A stretch of DNA of 64,000 bases from contig VXCM01001484.1 in NCBI GenBank assembly GCA_014773175.1, forward strand, positions 62,001-126,000, given 5' to 3'. Shown piece by piece: positions 1 to 12,500 of the stretch; the first letter of the stretch is position 1, and each line of letters begins with the position of its first letter. This DNA is from Lucifuga dentata (lineage: Eukaryota; Chordata; Actinopteri; Ophidiiformes; Bythitidae). The notes beneath the pieces were generated by a model, which saw only the letters and a list, made by a program, of their open reading frames with translations, did no database searches and was not told the DNA's origin. Both the position numbers and the translations under genes were made by a program.

Positions 1-1217
1 AAAAAACAGATGTTGATCATGCGCCAGTTATCTAATTTCATTTCATTTGCACGATTATACACATGCAACACAAAATAATCAATACAACACGGTTCTCGTG
101 TGGGAGAGGCTGTTATCTGAGCAGGCTACATAATTTCTATCAAATGCCTCAAGAGACACTTTAGGAAGCCAGTTACTGGAGCTCTCTGCTTCAAAACTCC
201 TCCTCCTCAGAGGCCGTAAACTAAATTCTCAGGATAACTGCATTTTCCTTTGAAAAATCTAGCTGGAAGCAGAGCTGCTATCTGCATATTTTTGCTTGGG
301 TGAGTACACAGAGGTGTAGCTGAAAGGTCCGGGAAACCTCCAGGGATGTTCCAAATCTGGACCATTTAAGCTCAGAACCACTCAGTACAACAATCAGAAG
401 CACAAACACACAATGCAACTGAAACAGTAATATTTGAGTTGCTGTTAAAGCGGAAAAAAGAACTCATGCATTTGGAATTGTAGACCTGCAGGCTAGTTTT
501 GTCTTACGAGTTGGCAGCAAGTTTAGGATCACCACACTTGCACCTTTAGGTCCATTAAAAATAAAATAGAAAAAGAAAAAGAAAAAAAAGCAATTTATTA
601 AACCATGAAGGCAAACAGACAAGATAGATCAAATAATTAATCCTGGATCTTCCTGCAAGAACTTTATGGTGGTGTTTCTTCTAATTTGAACAAATTATGT
701 TAAGTTTTATATTTGGCATTTTTGATGATATTTACTGCTCTAAAATGAGGGGCAAAATCTACTTTATTATAGACACAACAATGGGAATCCTTGCATGTTT
801 TATCTTTGTATGTAATGTCTCATGTGTCTTCATTGTTGGATATTCCACATGCTTTGATGTGGAGCACTCAATGACCTCAGGAGTTTTAAGTTTCCAATTT
901 ACTTATTTTCCATGAACCTACTTTCCCTCACTCTGCCTCTTGTCTACATTTCTTATAATGACTTTGAAGCACTGCCACAGAGGGAGCGTGAGGTTTGTAC
1001 ATGTTGCACGTGTAGATGGAGAAAGTAATAGCAAAAGCAATATTGTGTCCTTCCTCTAAAGAGCCTGAAGCTCTGCTGGCTTTTCTTTCTAAGCAGCTCA
1101 TTAATTGCATTCACCTGCAGCCAAGGTGGAAAAGATTCCGTGATCATTTATTAAAACAGCTACAGCTGTTTGTTTGTGCTATTAAAATTTTTGTTTGTGC
1201 TGCTACCATATTTTAGA

Positions 1218-1363
1218 TATTAAAGAATACTTCATAGATCATTCCGACGTCACTCTCCAAATTGACCCACAAACCAGCACAAAAAAATGGGACTATTTTG
1301 GGTCAATTTGGAGCAGTTTGGGATGCTGATGACCTCAGAATGACCTGTGAAATATTCTTTAAT
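1218..1363. mobile_element. 146-bp hairpin MITE
   Basis: Left arm tattaaagaatacttcatag, atcattccgacgtcac, ctccaaattgaccca. The right arm is its reverse complement, with a 14-bp difference: tgggtcaatttggagcag, gacctcagaatgacctgtg, aatattctttaat. Nearly the whole element can fold on itself. Confidence 0.78.
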
Positions 1364-1578
1364 GTTGAATAAATGATAGCAACACAAACAGAAATTTAAC
1401 CCAATAAAGCCATTTGTGTCATATTTGATCCATGACTTTCTGAGATCTACATCATTAACATGATCAGTTATTGACCAAAATGCCTATTATATTATATCTA
1501 AAAGAAAAAAAAAAGTTCCAGTTTAAATCCTGTTGAGTTAAATGCCTGGAAATCATATATGCAAAAACATTTTTCAGA

Positions 1579-1602
1579 TTTTTTTTTTTTTTTTTTTTTT
1601 GA
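1579..1602. repeat. Poly-T run
   Basis: About 24 T in a row; could be the tail of an antisense retroposed copy, but no body is recognised. Confidence 0.8.
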
Positions 1603-1723
1603 AGTTTGTTAAAGGATTCAATAAAGAAATAAATTGCAAAAAATCAGAATTTTTTGATAATTATTTCATGGGTCAGGCAACAGTCATTCCTATGTCCCCC
1701 AGCTTTATACAGCACATAATGGC

Positions 1724-1762
1724 TTAGGTTTAGGGTTAGTTAGGGTTAGTGTTAGGGTTAGT
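1724..1762. repeat. Short interstitial telomere-like run
   Basis: Imperfect GGTTAG/TTAGGG units: taggtttagggttagttagg then gttagtgttagggttagt. About five units with interruptions. Confidence 0.7.
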
Positions 1763-4700
1763 CCGTTAACACACACTTAATGTGCGTTAACAGAATACTG
1801 AACTGGGGAACATCGGACCCTGGGAACCAGCACAAACGACTGGACTATTTTCCTGGAGTTTTGCGTTACTTGGGGAGCCAACTTCACTCCGGTCCTAAGT
1901 ACTGGTTCAGAAAGGAAATGCTATGTAGGCAACGTCTGAAGGAATTATGTTAATTTACAGTTTGAAGAAAAGTAATTTCACACCTAAGACAAAAAGGGAA
2001 GAGGACAGCAGCACTTATACTGTATTTCTGGTTATCATCAGGTCTAAAAATCGCTGCGAGGCTTCCAGAAACACAAAGGGATGGTGTGATCAGGATCAGT
2101 GGTTAGCAGACTGTGACAGTGAAGAACAGCCATCAGGACCTGAGTCTCTCCACCAGAACCTCCCATGTCTCCTGTTGTAGCAAAGCAAGATTGTCTGTCT
2201 TGTTGCTGATTGGGTTTGATCTCAGAGGAACACAATTACGAGCAGATCGAACCTCCCTGCTGCAGGTCTCCATAACACCTGTAGGTTCAGCCAGAAAAGA
2301 TCTCACCAGAGATCTCAGCAGGAGCCTTCCACTGGAAAACGTGAGTGGGGAATGATATGAGCAAGATGAATTTTATTTTCTTTTCCTTCTTTTTTTCCTT
2401 CTGTACTTTTTTGTTTGAGTCGCAATGATGGCAAAATGGATAATAACGGTTATTCGCTTGTCCAAAAAACAAACATGATCAGTCCTTTTTTGGGATCTTG
2501 TTTAGTAAAAATATTGAAGGGATTTAACTTGAGCAGAAGCAGAAAATCATGTGTAAGAAACCACAATAGAACACAAAATCATACAAGAAAACTTAAATGT
2601 TTGACAGAAACATTAAGCTTACGTGTTCTATGACCTAACAGCCCTAATTATTAATCAATTTGTTCAACTTTTTCTATTTTCTTTTTTCAGAAATAGTTTT
2701 ATTTATCATTGTATTAGCTTTGTGAGGATCTCCATTTTGGATCTTGCAGCTGATCTGCCTGGAACACTAGAATGATTAGTATCAGCTGTGGAAGAGAAGG
2801 TGTGTTCCCAAGTGAATTTCCTTCGTGTTCACAAAGCGGATTTTCTAATTGTGGTGATTCCACTGACATTTGCTGTTAAATTTTTTTTATCAATAATGTA
2901 GAATAGCAAATAGTGAACGGTGGATGAAAGCTGTTTATGGCCTCAGTGACACGTGTCGACTCTGCCGCTGTCACCTTGCAAAAGATCTGATCCCAGACCA
3001 GCGTGGGATATGTGATTACATCTTCTACGATTCTATTTCTGCGTTTATTCTGTCTCATTCCTGCATTATGCTGGACAAATTCGAGTTTAGCTATTCTGTC
3101 AGTCCGACAGCAACTTGAGGTGAGCGAATATTCCTGCTGTTGATATTTATTTTTACACTGATACAGTTTTGCTTATCCAGTAGCTCTATTTCAAATGACA
3201 TGTCAACTGAAATACTCTCGCCATGTAGTCATTGCTCAAGGTAACAAGCTGTTCCGTGCTCGGCGAGACGCTGTGCATGCTGATATGATGCACAGCGGAT
3301 CTGTCCTTACACAAATGAATCCTGCACCTTGACACAACTTGTGATGTTGTTTTCAGGGTCTACAGGAAGCTTTACTTTATGCAAATGAAGGGCGGCAGTG
3401 GGAGAGAGAGAGTAATAAGGAAAGGAATGACAAAACAGGAAGATGTTTAGAAAGGAACGCTTGGAAAATAAGAAAGAATGTAAGGACGGAGGGGAATGTC
3501 GTTGGAACAAAAGTGGGAGAAGTCGAGTGAGAAGACGAAGAGAGTTGTGAGAGAGAGGGGGAAGGCGAAGTGAAAGGAAGATATGTGGGAGAAAGAAAGA
3601 GTGGAGAGGAAGGAGAGGATAGCAAGAAAGGCGGGGGGAGTGCCGTTAGCGGGACTGTCAGGTGCTGTCAGGATGATGAATGGGAGGCCAGCTCAGGCTG
3701 TGAGGGCTCTGATAGGAGCCGCTGAGCTTTACATCACTCTCCTGAGTGTTTGTGAAAGGTTATTAAAGGCACTTAAATCACCAGGCTCTGACACTGGCCC
3801 ACTACCAGCCACCAAACTTCCCAAAACTGCCGGCAATGACAATGTCTTCAAAACTCGCCCTGATGGAATGAAGCAGTCACACAGACAGATTCGCAGCAGG
3901 GGCGTGGAGGCGGAGCCATGTGGATGGATTGTCTTTTTTAAAAGGATAATGCAGGTTAAATGGGTTAAACAGGAGCTGGTTTATATCTGACGACTAAGGT
4001 TATTCTCTAAATCAACACTTTTAATTTCATGAAAAATGATTATGCCTATTTCTAACAGAACCAGAAAAATCCACGATGCAAAATTTTACTTAAGAGTAAA
4101 TAAGTAAAATATACTCAAGTATCCTATGTAAAGGTTTTTGGAATCTCCAATTTTGGAATAAAAGAATGAAAATTTTGAAATGAAATATGAAAAAAATCCC
4201 CAAAGTTGGAAGACAAGGTTTGTAGAAATCTAGCTTTGGGGATTTTTATAGGTTATTTTGAGATAATGTCCAAAATGCATTGTGCTATCAACTAAAACAA
4301 GAGTGAGATGCGAGGTTTTTACATGACAACCATAGAATTTAGAGTTTATGTTAGGTTGAATTTGAATTTGTGATCTGCAAAGGAACTGGGAACTACGTCC
4401 ATCAGCACAGGACATGCGGTCATTGTGGGAATCAAACCCAGCGACCTCATCCTGGTGTCGTCCCTGTTAGCGCTAGGCTATCCTGCTATCTTAAGACGTA
4501 TAACCTCCTGCAGCCAATTAAATATCAGACAGGTATCAGGACAAGACAAACAAAGCTTTTTTTGGTGTGTTTTGTCTCGTCGGATAATGAAGTTGTGCTT
4601 GCAGCTTGGCTGAACAGCATTCCGGCTCAATGTGCTGCCCTTCCGCAGGGATTTGGATCAAAATCCAAATCTCATTCCCATTTCAACTGCAAGCCCCAAT

Positions 4701-6376
4701 CTTTGCTTTGTTAAACTTAAATTCTGCCTCTTGTAATGACGCTCGAGTGAAGTTCTCTTTCCTCCTGCTGCAAGAAGGTCAGATCGTTGAGTCATCTACA
4801 GAACCATGCAGTCACAGCTGAGAGGGATACGGCTTTTTGCTCAAGGACACTTCAGTTTATTTACCAGTTTGACCTTTGGAAACAGTCTTTCTTTTGTGCT
4901 CACTACTCCAATCTGCTCTAAGTACATCCCATGTGATCTGGCTCTGAAGGAGGCAGATTTGTTTGGTTATCCAATTAAGTACAATAAAAACTTAATTGTT
5001 GATTGTAGGCATTGGAGTGAAAGCTGAAGCTCTAAGAATATTCCAGGCATGTATTTGATTTTATGGGTGGAAATGTCTCAGAAACCTGCTTCTGGTGATG
5101 AACAGAAAGTTCTAAAACAGCATCACAGGTCAAGAGTCAAAACCAGACATAATATATTCATGTTTTTTCTCTCATGCATACAATTGTTTTCTGAACTTAT
5201 GTCAAGCCAAGCTTTTTTTCAGAATATGGATTCCTGAGTCAGGGTGGGTGTTGGGTCAGAGGAGAGTTCGGCTGTTTGGGAGACCAGGCTGGAGGCCATT
5301 TCATGGTCTCTGATCCTCATTTGTCATTCAGAAGAGTTAAATACTAGAAGCAAATACCCGCTGACACAAAAGGCTGAGTCGATCAAAAGCAATTAGGTGG
5401 CTTTTTTTTTATGAATATTTGCGAACAATTCCAAAGGCAGAAAAGCTTCAGTCTGGGATTAGAAAAAGCATCGGTGTGTAGTGACTTTGTTCATGCCTCA
5501 AGCAAGGTTTCAAAGGGAAAGGTGACATTGCAACTCAACACGACTGTGACTCGCTCCGACCGTGTGAGGAGTCTCCTTGCCGAAGTCTATGACATATAGA
5601 AATAGTAAAAATTCAATTTATTCAACTTCACGCCTATGCTGTGAGAAAATTATGCAAACCCAGTGACAGTGTGTGTGCGTGCGCGTGTGTGTGTGGGTGT
5701 CTATCTTGGAAGTACACACTGAGGGCAGATGCTATTTTTCTCACTCTCTCACCACCACCCTACACACACATACACTCGCATACTGTATAAAGATGCAGGC
5801 ATCCGACACCTGGGACCTGCTTGGGTTTCTATCACTGTAAACTGCCTGGAGCTCCATGGAAGCAGAAATTGATTTTGTCTTGTACAGTCCACACAGAGAA
5901 CATCACATTATCCCAGCATATGATGTACTGAGAAAAACATCAATTAGATTCTTAAAGGTGTTTTTCATGCCTACGTGATTGAATTTGCCTCCGGTCCGGT
6001 TTTTCCATAGGTACGATTGGTTTGGGCAGGTCTCAACATTGCAATTGTGGACCAAAAGAACCGTACTGAGATTCGTTGGAGGAAGCGGTCTCGGTACGGT
6101 CACAAGCAAAATCCTGATCAGATATTGCAGATCCTGCAGCCAATATATATATGCTCCATTCTCCCACTTTCTTGGTAAAGTATATGGCTAAATGATGGCT
6201 ATAACTTCTTCTTGTTTTGCTTTTCTCAGATTTTTCTGATCAATGAGCAGCTTGAGCACAGTTGTTGCTATATTTCGGGTCACTTGTCATTTTTCTAGTG
6301 GAAACCAAACTGAACCAAGGGCAAATATGCTGTCTGGTTATAATCCTCCACATAAATGCATCAGTTTAACACTCAC

Positions 6377-6549
6377 ACTGAGTCTGTCTCCTGGTTTGCC
6401 ATCTATTGGCGACTCTTTGTGCAGCAAGTTATACTGGGAAATCCTCCTGCTGTCCTCCAGATGTGAGAACACATCATGTTGGTAGTAGTCCATGATTGAC
6501 AAGGATTTCTCCACGCTGCTTCTCTTCAGCGTCTCCTCGTTCTGCTCAA
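6377..6549 (-). CDS. nckap5: nckap5 exon: last exon seen, MDYYQHDVFSHLEDSRR
   Basis: 173 nt. Two bases complete a split Val, then 57 codons: EQNEETLKRSSVEKSLSIMD, YYQHDVFSHLEDSRRISQYN, then LLHKESPIDGKPGDRLS, ending in phase 0. Acceptor ctcgtccacag, donor AGT|GTGAGT, a strong donor. Since the family normally ends with a short SDSLYDS-type tail, at least one more exon should lie before base 1. Reading through the donor adds only 12 residues to a stop at 6340-6338, a possible alternative end with no support besides the sequence. Confidence 0.88.
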
Positions 6550-9500
6550 CTGTGGACGAGGTTATTTGATGATCAAAAGTGTGCAGTTGTGAAATTTTGC
6601 GTTTAAAGTGCAATTTCCTTGAAAATGGCAAGGTAGCAATGGGATACCTGGGGTACTCTTCTTGTTTCTGTTGATGAGTGTCTTTTGTGGCGATCCCAAA
6701 GTACCTCCGGGTTCAGTTTCGGCGTCGCTGCTGCTCCCCGAATATGTGCACACTCGCACGACTCGCTCCTGTTCACAGTGAAAGATGCACTCAAAATGTG
6801 AAGCTTTTCCAGACACAGACAAGCATGATTATGTTTCCAGTGGTGCAGCACAAATAAAACCTAATTATATTGTCAGAAATATATCTTCAAATAGATCTCT
6901 GTATTAATCACTCAGAAACTTTCTTCTGCACACGAAGCATCAGGATCCATTTGGTATCTCTTTATACGGATGAGGGTATCCAGAGACTTTGAGCCCTTTT
7001 ACACTTTTACACAAGCCGCAACTTGATGAATGAGAGCAATCAGAGCCTGCAGGATGAGGTGGATGACTTCTCAATTTGTGGGAAAGTGTTGAATTTTAGC
7101 TGAGTGTTTCCTTGCTGTGCGCGTTGCATTTAAACCTGGATAGCTGTGACAGAGGTTCAATCACAGCACGAACCAGACCTCATCCAGATCATGACTGGAT
7201 CAGATTCCGACTACAAAGTGTTCTGCAAGCATATACATCTCTTTTTATAAGAATAACGTATTTGGCTGCAGTCGCAAGTTAATAAAAGATATAAATGGGG
7301 CCCTTGAGTCATTCCCTTCTTCAGAGTTCATAGCTCTGAACTTCACATCTAAATTTTAGCTCAGAATGAAGCTTATATATGGCCTACTGAACCCCAAAGA
7401 CTGGGAACAATACATTTTTAATTGATTTTTGACTTCTCTAAATAACATACATTGGACAAATCCTGCTCCTTGGCCTTAATCTTCCTCTCTGTTTCCTTCT
7501 CTTTGTCCCCTGTTGTCGCTGAGAGACTCAACCTCTTTGTCCTGATCGCATCTAAAAGTAAAAAAAAAAAAGGAGAGAGGAGAAATGAGTCATGAGATGT
7601 ACGGTAAATAACACAAAGACACACTTCCTGCACATCGATGTGAGGAAAAAGAAAACCATTTTGGTTGGCAAGCTTTTCTTTCCACCCAGACTCACATCAT
7701 GCACATTCATTCAACCAAATCCTGACCCATTTATATGCATATATGAATACAAGCGTGCAATAACCAAGCTATCAAACGTTAATGGTGTCCACCCTGCGCT
7801 TGTACCCGGGCATGACTCCTGGCAGCCCAGACGTAACAGCTTTCAGCTGTCACTCCCACATGACTAAGCATTGTTTTATTATCCCTTCACCTACTGCTCT
7901 CACGGACAGATGCCGATTTAATTGTCTCATTTTCCATTCAGTAGTATTACAGTAAAAGGAGCTTTTGCAAAAAATCTGCATCCAGATCATAAAAACTCTT
8001 CCTCTCGCCAGTTAGGACCCAAGACGCCACAGCTTATTTATGATAGCAGTGAAACATACAGGCTTACGTTTTGGCTGCACTAATCAACTTGTTCCACCAG
8101 AAAGCCCCAACAGGAGCCCGTTTGTTCATGCTGATAGCTGCTGCTTCTGCAGCGCCACCGCAGCACAGATGCAAGCCAACGTCCTGTAAGCATCAATCCA
8201 CGGGCGCGATCGCTCATTCCTGCGTGTGTGATTGTGGCTTTAATCAGCCATCTGATTGCATCCCACTCACCACAACTCTGCTGTGCATCATGCTGCATGC
8301 CAAGGCAGGAGGCACTTTATGATCTATGGCTATGCTGACCTGCTTATCTAATTGCATTAGTTAGCTTTCCTTGGGGCATTATTGAGATTATAAGGACACA
8401 GAGTCCTTTGTCATTTAGATAGAATAAGTATCAGTTGTCAGAGTTGATGCATTGGCGTCAGACTAAGCTGAACAAACAAGCTTCATCTTTGAAATCTGTT
8501 TCTTGTCTGGAGTCCTTGAGCGCTCTGGAACAAAATGTAACAGTGACAATCGTGTTCCACTTTCCTCTGAAAGGTAGTAGCTACATGACTTTTCGAGGCT
8601 TGTCAACTGGCACAGTGCTATCATGATGTTCATTGTACCTTTAACAGAGTTGAAATTCAATTTATTTTCCCTCTTTAGCTTTGATCAGAGAAGCCAGTGA
8701 GAAAATAAAGCAACTATGGATAATGATTTAGTTGTAAAAACAGCAATTCAAGAAAAGCCTCAAAGTTGAGATTGAAGATTATTCCATCTTAATTCCTCTG
8801 ATTAAAAGACATGACATGAACTCCTGAAATGAGCTGAATTAATCTACTTTCAAGCAATGAAGACAAGAAGGATTTGCTTTCTTTACTTACCTGAGGTTGC
8901 TAGTTTGGGCAGGCGGCTCTGGGTGTCGTGGGCGTGGCTGCTACAGGTCACCGTGGGGTCAGAAAGGGAGTGACCCATGCTGGTTGGGGCATGCAGGCGG
9001 GATTTTGGAAGGGAAGGCGCTTTCACATCAGGTTGCGAGGGGTCTACGAGAGACAAATGAGGGTCCTGATCGAGCTCGGTGGAGCCGGCGCTCACCGCAT
9101 CAGGACTGGACTCAGATTTAGGGATGTGGCGACCGCTGGCTCGAGTGACAGAATCAGGGAGAGGGAAGGTGCCGATGCCGCTGTCCAGGGTTCTCATCTG
9201 ACAGCCGGAGCCTAAAGGGACAGGAAGAGGTGTGTGACATCTGGGAGAAGCAGGGAAAACAGAGGAGCACTTGGATTCACATGCAGTGGAAGGGATTGTG
9301 GGTAAATACGACATCTGTCATGGGTTCAGTAACACACAGGGAGAGAAAGAGATTTGTTTGATATAGTTATAAAATAACTTTAGTGACAGATGCACATTAT
9401 CAATTTGACCAAACATTCATCACACACACACAAAAAAACACCAGCTGCCAGCATCTTTGAACAAAATACACATTTGCACTCGAGTTGATGCATGTTCTTT

Positions 9501-12500
9501 GGTTTCACTGGGGTTCACGCTGAGCTGTGATTGGGGGAATCGACAGCGAGTAGCAACAGATGGACATCTTCTAAAAAACACGGTTTGTGGAGCCTTGAGT
9601 CAGGCTGCAACAGATGGATCGCCGTTCAGCACGGTCCAGGTCCTTCTAACTGTGAATAATAACATCCAACAGTTACACAGGCTGCAGCAATTATCAGCCA
9701 CAGAGTTAGAATCTGTTTATGAGTTAATCTGTACAAGTTGATCTTTTTTTGAATTATTATTCTTAAAATCAAGCAATAGTTGACTGTTGCAGTGCTTATT
9801 TCCTTCACGATTGACCTTGAAGATGATAAGTCTTCTCTAACCATCACTTCCTGTCTTTAAAATATTTGTAAATTAAAGTCGATAGCCCTGTTCTGTTTTA
9901 AAAGAGTTTGATTTTAATCCTTTAAAGTAAATTTACACTTGAATGCTTGATAACTGCAATGAAACATCTGCATCCTTCTTCAGAGCATTATTATGAACTT
10001 CAGAGGTGGAGCATCAACAAAAGGATTCATTCGTGTTCCAGAGAGTTTAACTTGGAAAATGATGGATTAACTCTCTGAAGTGCAAAGTTGGATGAGAGTG
10101 TCATGGATTCAATCAGAAATGGATTTTGCAAATGCATTTTTACAAATTTTCTTTCATTTTCAATCAAGCAGAAAATCAAGAACTTCAATCATTTTAGAAT
10201 TTTAGATTTTTTAAATTATTTTTATTTTATTCCTTATTGTATCTTTTACAATTGCAAAAAGTCCTTTTTAACTCCAGAGGACTAACCATGATAAAGTTGC
10301 ATGTTGCATGAAGTTGTTTATGTGTACTTTTGTTTTTTTTTTTTTTTTGNTTTTTTTTTTTTTTTGATACTTGCAGAGCTTGTGAAAGTGAGTACTCAGT
10401 CTAAAGTTGTAGATGTACACGTACATGCCGTGTATTGGACAGATGGCATGTTACATTGCACACGTATCTGCTGTGAGTCACTGTAGGTGGTGGTTGTGAA
10501 GAATTGATGACGTACCATGTGAGAGCATTACAACAATGTACAGTCATACTGATCTGGGTTTTAAAAATGCATTATGGAGCTGATGGAAAACATCTGTATA
10601 GATAACCATAACAAAACTATAAAAAGCTCCACAGTAATTCCACCCCCAGGCAACAACAATGCAACATAATCGAGTTTTTCATGGGCTCTCTATCACTCCT
10701 GTACAAACTCCAGATGTGTTTTATACGTCCACAGTGAAAAACTGGCGTCCAGCAAAAGAAAGATCAATCGAGGAGATATTTCTGAGTCCATACGTTCATG
10801 GCAAAGAACAAAAGAGGCTTCCTATTGCTATGAAAGGGTTAAATTGAGGTTTTATAAGCAACTGTAAAAGTTTGTGACTTCACTCGTTGTGCTGTCAGAG
10901 GCACAAATAATGAAGATGCACAATATTTCCACAATTCAAGGATCACTTGAGCCTTGCAGAAAGAGTAAAGTCAGATAGATGGAGATAAATCAGTGCATAT
11001 GATTTATTAAAATTGGCTCCGAGTGTCTTCTTTAAGTATTCAACCATAGCAAGGCTCTTTCTGGTCTATAGTACCGTCAAAAATCCAGTGAGGAGATACA
11101 GGCTGGAGAGTGTTCTGATGCCATCAAAGCCTTGCAAATATATTATGGTCATTTTGTGTAATGGACCATTTAAAATGTCATTTATGGTCCCTTTATGTGC
11201 AAAGGTATTGCATCAAGGGCAGTTCTTATATGTTCATTTACTGACTGATGTACAATGGCGAAGTCCACAGCCTACATTTAGAAATACAATGTGGATTTTG
11301 CTTGCAACATAAGCTGCCAGACGGAAAGCATTTCTATGATTAATGTGCTGGTCTGGCATCAGGCCTGTGAATGCCACATTTTAGCAAGACGTGACATTAA
11401 AGTAGCGCTGAGGAACTTTGAGCCTCTGCAGCTGAAAGTTCAGTGAAATATTTAATTCATGCAGACTGGATGTGCTTAGCTGGCAGAATATAAAAAGCAA
11501 CTTTGTTCATTGGAATACAGAAATAATTAAGCATTTTATTTTGGGCTCTGAACCATCCTGAACTCATTTTTGTAACTTAGAAAAAAATTCCTGAAATCAT
11601 TTCAGTAGGGATGCCACATTATTTCTAATCTTCTATGAAAATATGAAAATGAGAGATGTTGAAGAGCAATTTCTGATAAACTAAAGATTAAACCATTTTA
11701 ATGAGCTCTGACTTCACACTACCACACGCAAAATCTGTCACAATGTCTTTTTTTTTTTTATTATAATGACACCATATGTTTTCGTTAGGGTTGGATGCTA
11801 GCGGGAATAATCTTCTCCACGTGTGTATAGCTTGGATATAAATAGCATTGGCTAATGCAAACATTTGCAGCCTAAATAATTAATGCTAAAACTATGAAAC
11901 ATATAAAATAATACAAGATATTAAAACAGAACTGTCACCAGCTAGGATATATTACATGAAATAAACTCCTCACACCCTAAGAGGTGGATGATGATGTGAA
12001 ATGATGTGAAAATTTCAAATATTCTGCTAAGTGACAAAACACATCATGTAAACGGCGGTTACATCCTCTCGTTGTCCAAACCAAATTACCTACGACCGTG
12101 TACAACTGTCGCACTGCGGTAATAACAATCATCATCTTGTCTCAGAAATTTTTTGATGCGTTGATTTTTCACTTCCTGAGTTGCTCAGGCGTCGTAAAAT
12201 ATCAGCGCTTTGCACATCAATCACTTGACTCGATTGTCAACATTTTGTTTGTGGCCTCTGCTATTTCCCTGTGGTGATGGCGGAGTGGCAGCAAAGAGAA
12301 TCTGTTGGCAGAGGAATTGAGCTGTCAATCACAACAGGAAATCATAACTGTAAAATGTGTGAACGCTCTGCTGCGCCGGTTGATTTCTGACGGTTACTGA
12401 CGGCTTTTTGTAAGCTGTGAGCTGCACAAGGCAAATGTTTACAGATATGAAAACCCAGTGGTTTAAAACTGACAACAGGAAATTCTGGCAGTATAATAGA

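Larger units (their letters stand above)
1..6376. other. Presumed last nckap5 intron, no exon found
   Basis: AT-rich. It holds the hairpin MITE at 1.2 kb, a poly-T run, the telomere-like run, a purine-rich stretch (3400-3630) and a GT-rich patch (5670-5700). I searched the minus strand for a terminal SDSLYDS-type exon and saw none. Confidence 0.7.

Noticed and set aside
3583..3990. 135-codon plus-strand ORF
   Set aside because: It starts in a purine-rich tract with biased composition and has no recognised domain.
4370..4500. tRNA-derived SINE suggested by a caaacccagcgacc-like B-box sequence
   Set aside because: No convincing A box, tail or target duplication was visible.
5980..6115. Repeat-like stretch with ggtacggt / accgtact inverted words
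   Set aside because: Too short and diverged to define boundaries or a family.
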